DNA from: Arcticibacterium luteifluviistationis
Lineage (GTDB): Bacteria > Bacteroidota > Bacteroidia > Cytophagales > Spirosomataceae
Assembly (NCBI RefSeq): GCF_003258705.1
Contig: NZ_CP029480.1
Location: 2,790,001 to 2,854,000, forward strand
Length of the DNA stretch: 64,000 nt
Direction: 5' to 3'
In this document: in pieces, positions 1 to 8,247 of the stretch
Layout: every line of letters begins with the position of its first letter
Numbering within the stretch: the stretch's first letter is position 1
Position numbers and translations under genes: made by a program
The notes under the pieces: model-generated
What the model was told of the DNA's origin: nothing
What the model saw: the letters and a program-made list of their open reading frames with translations, nothing else
The model's database searches: none

Positions 1-303
1 GCATCCAGTGGTTATTGGCGGAACACTTAATGTTATGGTTTCTCCTTCCACCTCAAATTCTGTAAAAGTGCAGCAAGCTTCAGAAGGTTTCCCATCCCAT
101 AAAATCTTCCCTTTTTCAGTAAATTCTAATTGAGGAAGTGCCACTAAGGTATTTATAGTAGTCCATTCTGTCCACTCTCCTGCTTCGTCCTTTGTTCTTA
201 TTTCATAAGTATTATCCCATTTCCCTATTAGTTCTTTGGGCTCAATATTTTTATTACAAGCTCCTAAAAGAACCATCAATAACAAACTAAGTACTGCTTT
301 CAT
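1..303 (-). CDS. Partial lipoprotein, C-terminus outside window
   Basis: An open frame of 101 codons begins with ATG at 303 and runs off the left edge without a stop. The N-terminus is a classic lipoprotein signal: a lysine at residue 2, a leucine-rich stretch, then LLGAC with the lipidated cysteine at residue 16. The mature part begins NKNIEPKELIGKWD, a pattern common in small lipocalin-like lipoproteins of Bacteroidota, but the fold cannot be decided from this fragment. It is probably exported and anchored in a membrane by lipid. I do not recognise a specific function. Confidence 0.75.
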   Translation of the reverse strand, partial: MKAVLSLLLMVLLGACNKNIEPKELIGKWDNTYEIRTKDEAGEWTEWTTINTLVALPQLEFTEKGKILWDGKPSEACCTFTEFEVEGETITLSVPPITTGC

Positions 304-360
304 AAGTTTTCTTTTATACTTCATATAACTATGAAAGACTCTATTTGGTTGTATTTAGCC

Positions 361-397
361 ATAAAAAAAGCCAGCACTTTATCAGTACTGGCTTTCT
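361..397 (-). terminator. Intrinsic terminator, better on minus strand
   Basis: An inverted repeat pairs AAAGCCAG with CTGGCTTT, followed by three more pairs after one mismatch, around a short loop. Read on the minus strand it is followed by a run of seven T. It lies about 20 bases after the stop of the minus-strand gene at 415-750, as expected for that gene's terminator. Confidence 0.7.
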
Positions 398-414
398 TTC
401 TTTAGACATTAAAA

Positions 415-750
415 CTAAATAAGCTCTGGTGCTTTAGTAAGTTCTATTTCTACATACTCAGGCTTGCTTTCCCATATAAAACGAAAAACTTTTTCTGCTG
501 TATCAATTTCCTTATACCTAGCTTCTGAAATAAAATCAGAATGAGTAGCAAGACTATTTTTCATCATACCTGCAGCTCTATAAAACTCAGACTGCTCTGC
601 TTTAGTAATATGTTGGAATTTACCTGCGTCGGTTTGATAAGTTCTTATAACCTCCATAATTTGAAAGTGCGGATTATCAACATGTTCAGCCGCATTTGAT
701 TGAAAAGTGATTCCTAAAAGAATGATGATAGATGCCAAAAGATTTTTCAT
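415..750 (-). CDS. Small exported hypothetical protein
   Basis: This encodes 111 residues. The first 20 or so form a signal peptide: two residues, a lysine-asparagine pair, a hydrophobic core of isoleucine and leucine, and a likely SNA-A cleavage site. The mature part is about 90 residues, mostly charged and helix-forming, with no cysteines and no motif I recognise. It is transcribed toward its own terminator at 361-397 and is separated from the upstream gene by a long AT-rich gap. It is probably periplasmic. The function is unknown. Confidence 0.65.
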   Translation of the reverse strand: MKNLLASIIILLGITFQSNAAEHVDNPHFQIMEVIRTYQTDAGKFQHITKAEQSEFYRAAGMMKNSLATHSDFISEARYKEIDTAEKVFRFIWESKPEYVEIELTKAPELI

Positions 751-1274
751 AATAATAATTTGTTTTTTTTATTGAATTACTACTTTGACTAGGCTAGCAA
801 ACAAAGGTTTAACCCTGATAATAAGCATTCTACTAACCTTTGACAATTCTCTACCAATGACCTAAAATAGACGACGCTTCCGTTTCATAAAATTAGTTTA
901 AGCACTTTTTGATACATCGATATAAGGTCCAATGAATTGAAATATGAGAATATAGAGCTTAAAAAGCTCTATATTCAGGCATTACTTAAATTTAAGAGAA
1001 GTGGCTACTTTTAGTTTATTCAAAATGCTCATTTCTTGACAAAAAAGACGCAATGGTAAATCATTAAATAACAACAAGGTAAGTCAAAGGATAAACAAAG
1101 AAAGTACTATACTAATAGATGAAAATTAATTTGGCTTTAGCAGCATTTTATAAGTCAAAATCGGCATACATTTGAACCGAAATTCAGAAATCAAAGTACC
1201 TTAAAACAAGAACCGAAAAAATAAAGCTGCGAAGCTTATCCGGTTAATAATATTATACTTCCATTTAATTAATA
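751..1274. other. Intergenic gap with a perfect hairpin
   Basis: This 524-base divergent intergenic region is AT-rich and shows no convincing reading frame. At 948-976 there is a perfect inverted repeat, GAATATAGAGCTT and its complement around a three-base AAA loop. No T-run follows on either strand, so it is not an obvious terminator. It could be an RNA structure or an operator. The promoters of both flanking genes must lie in this gap, but I could not place them. Confidence 0.5.
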
Positions 1275-2801
1275 ATGAGCAAACAAGAAATAGACAACAT
1301 AGAATTAAAATACCTCACTATAGATGATTATGAGGAGCTAAAAGCTGCCATGATAACATCCTATAATTCTATGCCTGATGCATATTGGAAAAAGCATCAC
1401 ATCAAATCGCTTATCTCTAAGTTCCCTGAAGGGCAAGTGGTTATGAAAATAAATGGACAGCTAGCAGGTTGTGCTCTATCCATTATTGTAGATTATGAAA
1501 TTGTTTCTGACAATCATACCTATAGAGAAATCACGAAGGACTATACTTTTGATTCTCATACCGATGATGGCGATATGCTTTATGGCATTGATGTTTTCAT
1601 TAAACCTGAGTTTAGAGGTTTACGTCTCGGTCGTAGGCTTTATGATTATAGAAAAGAGCTTTGTGAAAAGTTAAACCTTAAAGGAATAGCCTTTGGTGGT
1701 AGAATACCAAACTATCACAAATATGCTACTGAACTTACTCCTCTCAAATACATTGAAAAGGTTAAGCGAAAAGAAATACACGATCCTGTTTTAAACTTTC
1801 AAATTTCAAACGACTTTCATGCTGCCAAAATCCTAAGAGGATATTTAGAAGGAGATGAAGCTTCAAACGAGTTTGCGGTACTTCTAGAGTGGGATAATAT
1901 ATACTATGAAAAGCCTTCAAGAAAGGCTACTACCAAAAAGAAGGTGGTACGTATAGGACTTATTCAATGGCAAATGAGGCCTTATAATGACCTTGATGAG
2001 TTACTGGAACAGGTAGAATACTTTGTGGATGCAGTATCTGGCTACAGAGCAGATTTTGCTTTATTCCCTGAGTTTTTCAATGCTCCGCTTATGGCAAAGA
2101 ACAATCACATGTCTGAGCCAAATGCTATTAGAGAACTTGCAAAATACACCGATGAGATTGTCAAAAAATTCTCTGAACTTTCTATCTCTTATAATATCAA
2201 CATCATTACTGGTAGTATGCCGGAAATGAAAGGTGAGCAACTTTTCAATGTAGGTTACCTATGTAGAAGAGATGGAACCGTGGAGCGTTATGAAAAAATC
2301 CATGTGACGCCAGATGAGGCTAAAGTATGGGGTATGCAAGGCGGTTCTGGCTTAAAAGCTTTTGATACCGACTGTGGTAAAATTGGTGTTTTGATTTGTT
2401 ATGATTCTGAGTTCCCTGAATTAAGCAGACTACTTGCTGACGAAGGCATGGATATACTTTTTGTACCGTTTTTAACGGATACGCAAAATGGATACTCTAG
2501 AGTACGTTATTGCTCACAAGCAAGAGCCATTGAAAATGAGTGTTATGTGGCTATAGCAGGAAGTGTAGGAAACTTACCAAAAGTACATAACATGGATATT
2601 CAGTATGCACAGTCCATGGTATTTACACCTTGCGACTTTGCTTTCCCTGCTAATGGAATTAAAGCAGAGGCTACGCCAAATACCGAGATGATTGTACTAG
2701 CTGACGTGGATATTGATATGCTACGTGAGCTTAACCAGTTTGGTGCCGTAAGAAACTTGAAAGACAGAAGAAAAGATATATACGAGCTAAAGAAAGTGTA
2801 A
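1275..2801 (+). CDS. GNAT acetyltransferase / carbon-nitrogen hydrolase fusion
   Basis: This two-domain protein has 508 residues. Residues 10-205 look like a GNAT N-acetyltransferase, with an acetyl-CoA loop R-G-L-R-L-G-R-R near 114-121. Residues 225-505 are a nitrilase-superfamily amidohydrolase with the full catalytic triad: Glu266 in FPEFF, Lys341 in YEKIH and Cys375 in ICYDSEFPE. Such fusions are known in Bacteroidota and are annotated as bifunctional; substrates are generally undetermined. By family it would transfer an acyl group and hydrolyse an amide on related small molecules in the cytoplasm. There is no signal peptide. A strong terminator follows, so it is probably transcribed alone. 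Confidence 0.9.
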   Translation: MSKQEIDNIELKYLTIDDYEELKAAMITSYNSMPDAYWKKHHIKSLISKFPEGQVVMKINGQLAGCALSIIVDYEIVSDNHTYREITKDYTFDSHTDDGDMLYGIDVFIKPEFRGLRLGRRLYDYRKELCEKLNLKGIAFGGRIPNYHKYATELTPLKYIEKVKRKEIHDPVLNFQISNDFHAAKILRGYLEGDEASNEFAVLLEWDNIYYEKPSRKATTKKKVVRIGLIQWQMRPYNDLDELLEQVEYFVDAVSGYRADFALFPEFFNAPLMAKNNHMSEPNAIRELAKYTDEIVKKFSELSISYNINIITGSMPEMKGEQLFNVGYLCRRDGTVERYEKIHVTPDEAKVWGMQGGSGLKAFDTDCGKIGVLICYDSEFPELSRLLADEGMDILFVPFLTDTQNGYSRVRYCSQARAIENECYVAIAGSVGNLPKVHNMDIQYAQSMVFTPCDFAFPANGIKAEATPNTEMIVLADVDIDMLRELNQFGAVRNLKDRRKDIYELKKV

Positions 2802-2828
2802 ATACTTCTTTAGCTTTTTGAAAGATTT

Positions 2829-2863
2829 AGTCCGCTTAGTTTATACTGAGTGGACTATTTTTT
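2829..2863 (+). terminator. Strong intrinsic terminator
   Basis: A 12-pair stem (AGTCCGCTTAGT with its partner ACTGAGTGGACT, two wobble pairs) with a four-base TTAT loop is followed by ATTTTTTT. It starts 28 bases after the stop of the GNAT-nitrilase gene and separates it from the Crp/Fnr regulator. Confidence 0.85.
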
Positions 2864-2893
2864 TACATTTGATTCAACAAATTTTCAGAACTA

Positions 2894-3460
2894 TTGGAAG
2901 ATATACGCAAGATTTTTGAAGAAAACACAAAGCTCTCGGATGAAGACTGGGCTTACTTTTCGTCAAAACTAAAGCATATAGAAGTGCCTAAAAAAACAGC
3001 TATTTTAAAAGCTGGCAAAGTGGAAAACCACCTCTCTTTTGTTCAAAATGGTATTATTCGGTATTACATTCCTAATTTGGAGTCTGACCTCACTTTTGCC
3101 TTTGTCTTTGAAAACTCATTTAGTTGTGCCTACGACTCTTTTCTGTGTCAATCTCCTTCTAATTACACGGTAGAAACAATTTCAGAGTCCACACTTTGGC
3201 AAGTTACTTATCAAGACTTAGAAGACATTTATACAAATACGGCTGTTGGAAACACCATAGGTAGAAAAGCCAGTGAAGCCTTATTTCTAAAGAAAGCCAA
3301 AAGAGAACTATCGCTCTTAAACGAAACTGCCGAAGAAAGATACCTCAACCTTTTTACAGAAAGACCAGAGTTAATCCGTCAAATACCGCTTCAGTATATA
3401 GCATCCTACATTGGCATTACACCCCAAGCTTTAAGCCGCATCAGAAAAAGGATTTCTTAA
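2894..3460 (+). CDS. Crp/Fnr-family transcriptional regulator
   Basis: This encodes 188 residues. Residues 20-115 match the cyclic-nucleotide-binding jelly roll typical of the family, and the last 30 residues contain a helix-turn-helix (IASYIGITPQALSRIRKRI). Glycine and arginine residues used to bind cAMP are not obvious, so the ligand is unknown, as for most short Bacteroidota members of this family. The assigned start is a TTG at 2894 (reading MEDIRKIFEEN); no ATG fits better. It is followed after about 58 bases by a DoxX-like membrane protein, a common pairing that suggests the regulator controls that gene. Confidence 0.85.
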   Translation: MEDIRKIFEENTKLSDEDWAYFSSKLKHIEVPKKTAILKAGKVENHLSFVQNGIIRYYIPNLESDLTFAFVFENSFSCAYDSFLCQSPSNYTVETISESTLWQVTYQDLEDIYTNTAVGNTIGRKASEALFLKKAKRELSLLNETAEERYLNLFTERPELIRQIPLQYIASYIGITPQALSRIRKRIS

Positions 3461-3518
3461 CTTGGGTTCATTGTCTTGTGTTTTGCAAAGCATGACCTTT
3501 GTGAAAAAATCAAACAAT

Positions 3519-3977
3519 ATGAAGCCACTCTTAATCCTTATAGGTTCTTTTCTCATTAGTCTACTCGTATTAAAACTAGTTACTAAGCAAATCGACTTTC
3601 AATTAGCAGGTAAAATAAGCATGGCCATCATGTTGTTTTTTACTGCTTTGGGGCATTTCATGTTTACAAAAGGCATGGCAGCTATGATTCCGGCCTTTCT
3701 TCCTATGAAAACAGAATTGGTTTACGCCACTGGTATATTGGAAATTCTATTTGCGATAGGTTTAGTTTATCCCAAATACAGCTATCTAACAGGCATTCTT
3801 CTTATCCTGTTTTTCATTCTTATTTTACCCTCCAATATTAAAGCGGCAGTAGATGGTCTAAATTATCAAACTGGCGAACTCGACGGACATGGCCTTTCCT
3901 ATCTTTGGTTTAGAGTACCGCTGCAGTTGCTCTTTATCATTTGGGTTTACTTTTCAGCAGTAAAATTCAACGTTTAG
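3519..3977 (+). CDS. DoxX-like integral membrane protein
   Basis: I start this at the ATG at 3519 (MKPLLILIGS), giving 152 residues with about four hydrophobic segments. The frame is open back to a TTG at 3462, but the added 19 residues are polar and do not resemble an N-terminus of this family. The LVYATGILEILFAIGL segment and the closing LWFRVPLQLLFIIW segment are typical of DoxX/DoxD-like proteins. The reaction is unknown; members are linked to redox or quinone chemistry in some bacteria. It lies just downstream of a Crp/Fnr regulator on the same strand. Confidence 0.75.
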   Translation: MKPLLILIGSFLISLLVLKLVTKQIDFQLAGKISMAIMLFFTALGHFMFTKGMAAMIPAFLPMKTELVYATGILEILFAIGLVYPKYSYLTGILLILFFILILPSNIKAAVDGLNYQTGELDGHGLSYLWFRVPLQLLFIIWVYFSAVKFNV

Positions 3978-4071
3978 CCTTTCGCAAATTCCTTTTAAAT
4001 TATGGTAAGCAATTCACCAATTATCAATATCTTTAAAATTAATACCCTATTGAAAACTTTAAAAACTAACC

Positions 4072-4941
4072 ATGATTGCTACCCTTTTAAGCAAAGTCTT
4101 TTTACCATTATCGCTCGCCATAATTATGCTTGGCATGGGCATGACCCTTATTCCAGCAGATTTCGGACGAATAGTTAAATACCCCAAAGCTGTTCTTATT
4201 GGCCTTACTAATCAACTCATCTTTTTACCTATTATTGGTTTTTTACTAGCCATTGCATTTGACCTAGACCCTACCATGGCGGTAGGTATTATGATTTTAG
4301 CCTCAGCTCCAGGTGGGCCAACTAGTAATCTCATTAGTCAGGTGTGTAAGGGGAACATTGCCCTTTCTGTGACTTTAACCGCCATTGCAAGCTTTGCAAG
4401 TATTCTGACCATTCCTTTTATTCTTTCCAATGCCCTTGAATATTTTGGTTCGGGAACTGGCCAAACCATCAAGCTACCTATAATGGACACCATACTTCAA
4501 ATAATGGTGATAACAGTTATCCCGATTTCTATAGGCATGACCATTAGAAAATACAAAGAGGCTTTTGCTGCCAGAATGGAAAAACCAATGCGTACGGCAT
4601 CCACCGTTATTTTCATAGTGATATTCATAGCTGTGATAGCTGCTAATTTCAGTCTTTTGGGCGAAGCCTTAAAAAGAGTAGGTATAGTCACTTTACTTCT
4701 TAACCTAGCCACTATGGGCTTTGGTTTTATAACAGCCAGAATATTCAAACTTGATTTTAAGAGTGCTATTTCTATTACGGTAGAAAGTGGAATACAAAAT
4801 GGTACACTGGCTTTTGTGATAGCTACCACTATCCTTAATAATGTAGAATTTGGAATTCCTACTGGAGCTTATTCCATCTGGATGTTTATCACTGGAGGTA
4901 TTCTCATGTGGAAGCTTGGGAAGCGAGAAATTGTCAAATAA
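4072..4941 (+). CDS. Bile acid:sodium symporter family (BASS) transporter
   Basis: This is a 289-residue, very hydrophobic protein with about nine membrane segments. The conserved family signature is visible as SAPGGPTSNLISQVCKGNIALSVTLTA-type sequence around residues 75-105, where Asn and Gly-Gly help form the sodium site, and EXGIQNGTLA near residue 240. Members carry organic anions such as bile acids, pyruvate or pantoate with Na+; the true substrate cannot be read from sequence. It is a single gene, ended by a terminator shared with the convergent DUF2911 gene. Confidence 0.9.
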   Translation: MIATLLSKVFLPLSLAIIMLGMGMTLIPADFGRIVKYPKAVLIGLTNQLIFLPIIGFLLAIAFDLDPTMAVGIMILASAPGGPTSNLISQVCKGNIALSVTLTAIASFASILTIPFILSNALEYFGSGTGQTIKLPIMDTILQIMVITVIPISIGMTIRKYKEAFAARMEKPMRTASTVIFIVIFIAVIAANFSLLGEALKRVGIVTLLLNLATMGFGFITARIFKLDFKSAISITVESGIQNGTLAFVIATTILNNVEFGIPTGAYSIWMFITGGILMWKLGKREIVK

Positions 4942-4956
4942 TCATCTACAAAAAGA

Positions 4957-4990
4957 AAAACCACTATGCTTTTTTAGCATAGTGGTTTTA
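4957..4990. terminator. Bidirectional terminator
   Basis: A perfect stem AAAACCACTATGCT paired with AGCATAGTGGTTTT, around a T-rich loop, lies between two convergent genes. An A-run precedes it and a T-run follows it, so it can serve both the BASS gene on the plus strand and the DUF2911 gene on the minus strand. Confidence 0.85.
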
Positions 4991-5011
4991 ACACAATTAA
5001 TTTAGGTCAAC

Positions 5012-5587
5012 TTATAACAAAGTCACAGGAAATTCAGCAAAGCTATCTGCCCAGCCAATTTTGATATGAACAGCTCCAGAAGCTGCTTTATACATTACAA
5101 TAGACAATGCTTCCACATTTTCAGACGTCTTAGACACTTTACTTGTCAAACTTGCAAGCTCTTTTGAGTAGTCAAAGTTATACGTTCCCCAGCCATTAAC
5201 CGTAGGATGGAATTTCAACGTCCAGCTATCCTTTTCTGGAATGATGTACATAGAATATGTTCCTGGGAAAAGAACCGTATTTCCTATTTTTACTGATTTC
5301 AGAAAAGTAATTTCAGTGGTTTCATTTGCTCCAATTCTCCACTCTTCGCCGAACTTAACTAGACCGCCAAAAACATCACGGCCTTTAGCTTGAGGACGAG
5401 AATACATGATTTTAACCTGCGTCATCGCAGCCGCTTTCTCATCAACCGTTTTGGCAAATAGAAAATCATGTGCTGAAGCAGAAGGATAGTAAGCCATGTC
5501 TAATGGACTTGCATCCATCGATGGGAAATCTTGAGCTGAAAGCTGGAAAGAAACAAAAGCTAAAAGTAGAAGAGTTAATTTTTTCAT
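5012..5587 (-). CDS. Exported DUF2911 protein, copy 1
   Basis: This encodes 191 residues with a signal peptide ending near LSAQD (residue 18). The mature protein carries the DUF2911 pattern: IMYSRPQAKGR, then FGGLVKFGEEWRIGANE, then PGTYSMYIIPEKDSWTLKFH. The family has no established activity; it is widespread in Bacteroidota and thought to be periplasmic or outer-membrane associated. A paralog lies at 7487-8059 in the same orientation, with the ECF sigma-factor cluster between the two. The two share most conserved blocks, so one is probably a duplicate of the other. Confidence 0.85.
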   Translation of the reverse strand: MKKLTLLLLAFVSFQLSAQDFPSMDASPLDMAYYPSASAHDFLFAKTVDEKAAAMTQVKIMYSRPQAKGRDVFGGLVKFGEEWRIGANETTEITFLKSVKIGNTVLFPGTYSMYIIPEKDSWTLKFHPTVNGWGTYNFDYSKELASLTSKVSKTSENVEALSIVMYKAASGAVHIKIGWADSFAEFPVTLL

Positions 5588-5694
5588 TGAATGTATTTTT
5601 TTGATTTAGAGTTACGAATTCATAATGCCCTAGGTTTGGTTTTAGTTCATCTTTTTAAAGCTTAAGCCTTATTCTTTTAATAAATTTAAAGAAA

Positions 5695-5724
5695 GGTGTA
5701 ATGATTTATGATTTTAGCCACTAA
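5695..5724 (+). promoter_or_regulatory. Putative ECF sigma-dependent promoter, copy A
   Basis: The boxes GGTGTAAT (5695-5702) and CCACTAA (5718-5724) are separated by 15 bases and sit just before the sigma-factor gene. The same two boxes with the same 15-base spacing recur at 6906-6935 before the third gene of the cluster, and both are followed by an AAGAAAAA tract. ECF promoters have this two-box form, so I infer autoregulation. The short leader also supports the TTG start at 5741. Confidence 0.6.
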
Positions 5725-5740
5725 GTAAGAAAAAGCAATA

Positions 5741-6232
5741 TTGAGCAGCGACTTTTATAAAATATCTATTCTACCATTTTCAGGGATAATCATCAAGTTA
5801 TGCCGGGCGTATACCAACTCCCAAGAAGACTTTGAAGATTACTTTCAAGAGGTCTGTTTACAAATTTGGCGGAGCAGAGAAAACTTTAATGAGGAGTCTC
5901 AATGGAGTACTTGGGTTTATCGCATATCACTAAATGTGTGTTTGACCTTACTTAAAAAGAAGAAAAATAATATTCAGCATTTTGTGTCTGACTCATTAGC
6001 TTCTGAAGAAACGGAAGACAATTATGCGTTTTCAGACGAATCCTTAAATCTGCTTTATGCTGCCATTAGAAGGCTTTCAGAAATAGACAGGGCTATTATT
6101 ATGCTCTATTTGGAAGAAAAGTCTTATCAAGAAATTGCTGAAATAATTGGTACCAACCCAAACAATATTGGAGTACGTGTTACAAGAATAAAAACCAGAT
6201 TAAAAAAACTACTCGATGGAAAAATCAATTGA
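5741..6232 (+). CDS. ECF-type RNA polymerase sigma factor
   Basis: This encodes 163 residues. Residues 10-80 match sigma region 2 (DFEDYFQEVCLQIWRSR, then WSTWVYRISLNVCLTLL), and residues 100-160 match region 4 with the helix-turn-helix YLEEKSYQEIAEIIGTNPNNIGVRVTRIK. The start is TTG at 5741; the shared promoter boxes end 16 bases earlier, so a longer protein is unlikely. It overlaps the next gene by 17 bases, which points to translational coupling. That neighbour is a membrane protein with no recognisable anti-sigma domain. It likely transcribes its own operon and the gene at 6957. Confidence 0.9.
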   Translation: MSSDFYKISILPFSGIIIKLCRAYTNSQEDFEDYFQEVCLQIWRSRENFNEESQWSTWVYRISLNVCLTLLKKKKNNIQHFVSDSLASEETEDNYAFSDESLNLLYAAIRRLSEIDRAIIMLYLEEKSYQEIAEIIGTNPNNIGVRVTRIKTRLKKLLDGKIN

Positions 6233-6872
6233 AAACATATGGAAAGAAGGTTTTCTTAAAAGTGATGCCTTGATTGCACCGAAGGTGAATAACCTTTACA
6301 ATCAAAAGTCAATTCACATCATTGATAAGTTTACAAGGATGTTTAAGATAAACCTGATTGCAATAGTGGTCTTCTCTTTTGCTTTCTTACTAGTTTCCTT
6401 TTTTATGGGTATTCCCGTTATGGGCTTTCTCTTTTTTTTGACGCTTAGTGTAATGGTTTGGGTTAATAAGAAATTGCTAGACGGACTATATAAAATAGAT
6501 AAAGGCGAAAGCAGTTACCAGTATTTAAAAGCATTTAGTCAATGGCTCAGCAAACAACTGGCTATCAATAAAAGAATGGCAACATTCATGTATCCTACCT
6601 TTTTTTTATCCTTCATTTTAGGCTATTGGTTTAAAGATTCAGACGGTATGTTTTTAGGCGAAAGACTAGTAAATGAAACCTTAGAACACTTCCCTGACCT
6701 TTACCTAGTATTTGGAGTTCCACTAGTAGCTATGGTAGCTATCATTTTAATCATTGGCATATTAGCATTCTTCGGTGGCAGGATTTACAAATGGGATTTA
6801 AACATTATTTACGGAAGGGTATTCAAAAAGCTGGAAGAACTATTGGCAGACTTGGAAAGCTTAAGGGCATGA
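6216..6872 (+). CDS. Membrane protein coupled to the ECF sigma gene
   Basis: This encodes 218 residues. The first 45 are soluble and charged, then there are two hydrophobic segments at about 45-82, a soluble loop, and two more at about 122-142 and 160-187, followed by a charged tail. The ATG lies inside the 3' end of the sigma gene. The position is that of a typical anti-sigma factor, and a cytoplasmic N-terminal helix followed by membrane spans would fit, but no zinc-binding or RsiW-type motif is visible. I infer a regulator or sensor of the sigma factor; the family is not recognised. Confidence 0.7.
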   Translation: MEKSIENIWKEGFLKSDALIAPKVNNLYNQKSIHIIDKFTRMFKINLIAIVVFSFAFLLVSFFMGIPVMGFLFFLTLSVMVWVNKKLLDGLYKIDKGESSYQYLKAFSQWLSKQLAINKRMATFMYPTFFLSFILGYWFKDSDGMFLGERLVNETLEHFPDLYLVFGVPLVAMVAIILIIGILAFFGGRIYKWDLNIIYGRVFKKLEELLADLESLRA

Positions 6873-6905
6873 AAATTTATCATTGGTTGAAAAAAAATGC
6901 CTTAA

Positions 6906-6935
6906 GGTGTAATAATTAGAGCTGTGAACCACTAA
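6906..6935 (+). promoter_or_regulatory. Putative ECF sigma-dependent promoter, copy B
   Basis: GGTGTAAT (6906-6913) and CCACTAA (6929-6935) are again spaced by 15 bases, and AAGAAAAA follows two bases later. The sequence between the boxes differs from copy A, so the boxes are conserved within diverged DNA. The downstream ATG is at 6957, leaving a short leader. Confidence 0.6.
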
Positions 6936-6956
6936 CCAAGAAAAAAACAAACAATC

Positions 6957-7409
6957 ATGACACTACAAGAAGCCAGAAACTTTTTTGAAAACTTAAGAAA
7001 CGAAACAAGTAAAAAATCTCAAATAAAGATTTACGACAAGTTCATACATATTCTTACCGAACTAAATACCAGAGAACTTTCAAGCGAAGAACTACAATCG
7101 ATAGAAAATAAACTTACTAGTTTCGATTTCACATCTAAGCTAAATCAGGGCATCAAATTCTTCAAAAAAGCACTAGCCGATTTTGAAACGTTCTTAAAAG
7201 AGAATTTCTCTTTAATCTTAAAAGGCTATTATACTAATATCGGCATGGGTTTAGGGATGTCTTTTGGCGTTCTTTTTGGCTTAGTGTTCCTGTCTGGCTT
7301 TGAAAGATCAATGGGAATTTCATTGGGCATTTGTTTAGGCATGTTCGTGGGTTTACTAGTAGGAAGAAATATGGATGCCAAAGCTTTAGCAGAAGGGAAT
7401 GTTATTTAA
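6957..7409 (+). CDS. Small membrane protein, putative ECF target
   Basis: This encodes 150 residues. Residues 1-85 are soluble, charged and helix-forming. Residues 90-140 form a glycine-rich hairpin of two hydrophobic segments (IGMGLGMSFGVLFGLVF and ISLGICLGMFVGLLVG), a glycine-zipper pattern. I do not recognise the family. It has its own copy of the two-box promoter found before the sigma gene, so it is probably a member of the same regulon and may act in the membrane or envelope stress response. A terminator follows at 7435. Confidence 0.7.
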   Translation: MTLQEARNFFENLRNETSKKSQIKIYDKFIHILTELNTRELSSEELQSIENKLTSFDFTSKLNQGIKFFKKALADFETFLKENFSLILKGYYTNIGMGLGMSFGVLFGLVFLSGFERSMGISLGICLGMFVGLLVGRNMDAKALAEGNVI

Positions 7410-7434
7410 TTATTTCCACTAAAACTTTGAATAA

Positions 7435-7466
7435 AAAAAGCCACTTGTTTTCACAAGTGGCTTTTA
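7435..7466. terminator. Bidirectional terminator
   Basis: AAAAAGCCACTTGT and its complement ACAAGTGGCTTTT flank a short TTTC loop. The A-run before and T-run after let it work in both directions, between the 6957 gene and the convergent DUF2911 copy 2. Confidence 0.85.
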
Positions 7467-7486
7467 AAATATCATGTCAAACTAAC

Positions 7487-8059
7487 TCAAAGCACCGTAA
7501 TAGGAAACTCTGCAATAGTATTTGCCCAACCTACTTTAATATGCACTTGACCTGAATCAGCTTTGTACATCGTGATCGATAATGCCTCTATGTTCTTTTC
7601 AGACTTTGTAGGAACTGCTGAAACAGATGCTAAATCTTTAGACTCATCATAACCGTAGCTTCCCCATCCATCTACATTAGGATGAACTTTTAGCGTCCAA
7701 CTATCTTGTGTAGGCGTACAATAAAGCGAGTAACGACCTGCTGCTAATACGGTCTCTCCTATTTTAACTGGCGAATAAAAAATAACCTCTGTAGACTCAT
7801 TGGCACCCAGTCTCCATGGCTCATTATACTTTACTAGGTTACCAAAAATCTCTCTTTCATTTACCAATGGTCTAGAATACGTAATTCTAACACGTGGCAT
7901 AAGAACAGCTTTTTCTTCAGCAGTTTTGGCAAAACCTGCTCTATGAGCTCCGCCAGGATAATAGGCTACATCCATTACACTTTTATCTACAGGAGCAAAA
8001 TCTTGTGCTGAAACCTGAAAAGCAAAAAAGCTTAGCAAAACAATAAATATTTTTTTCAT
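7487..8059 (-). CDS. Exported DUF2911 protein, copy 2
   Basis: This encodes 190 residues with a signal peptide ending near VSAQD. It carries the same DUF2911 blocks as the gene at 5012-5587: TYSRPLVNEREIFG, LVKYNEPWRLGANESTE, and AGRYSLYCTPTQDSWTLKVH. The start is ATG at 8059. The two copies are clearly homologous along their whole length but well diverged, so the duplication is not recent. Both are convergent with a neighbouring plus-strand gene and share terminators with it. The function of the family is unknown; a periplasmic location is inferred from the signal peptide. Confidence 0.85.
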   Translation of the reverse strand: MKKIFIVLLSFFAFQVSAQDFAPVDKSVMDVAYYPGGAHRAGFAKTAEEKAVLMPRVRITYSRPLVNEREIFGNLVKYNEPWRLGANESTEVIFYSPVKIGETVLAAGRYSLYCTPTQDSWTLKVHPNVDGWGSYGYDESKDLASVSAVPTKSEKNIEALSITMYKADSGQVHIKVGWANTIAEFPITVL

Positions 8060-8247
8060 CCTTCTTATAAGTCATTTAGTTAATAAAGTATGAATTTAAG
8101 TCTTTTAGCTAAGTTCTGTTCTACAAATAGACAAATTGGTCAAGAAATACGTACCTGATGAGAATTCTTCAATAATTGTTCATACCCATTTAGAAAAGAA
8201 TATCGCTTAGTTTTAAATCAATTAACATCATTAAGAACTCCCATATT

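Noticed and set aside
4497-4829. A 110-codon minus-strand frame
   Set aside because: It lies wholly within the BASS transporter gene on the opposite strand and shows the hydrophobic composition of a shadow frame.
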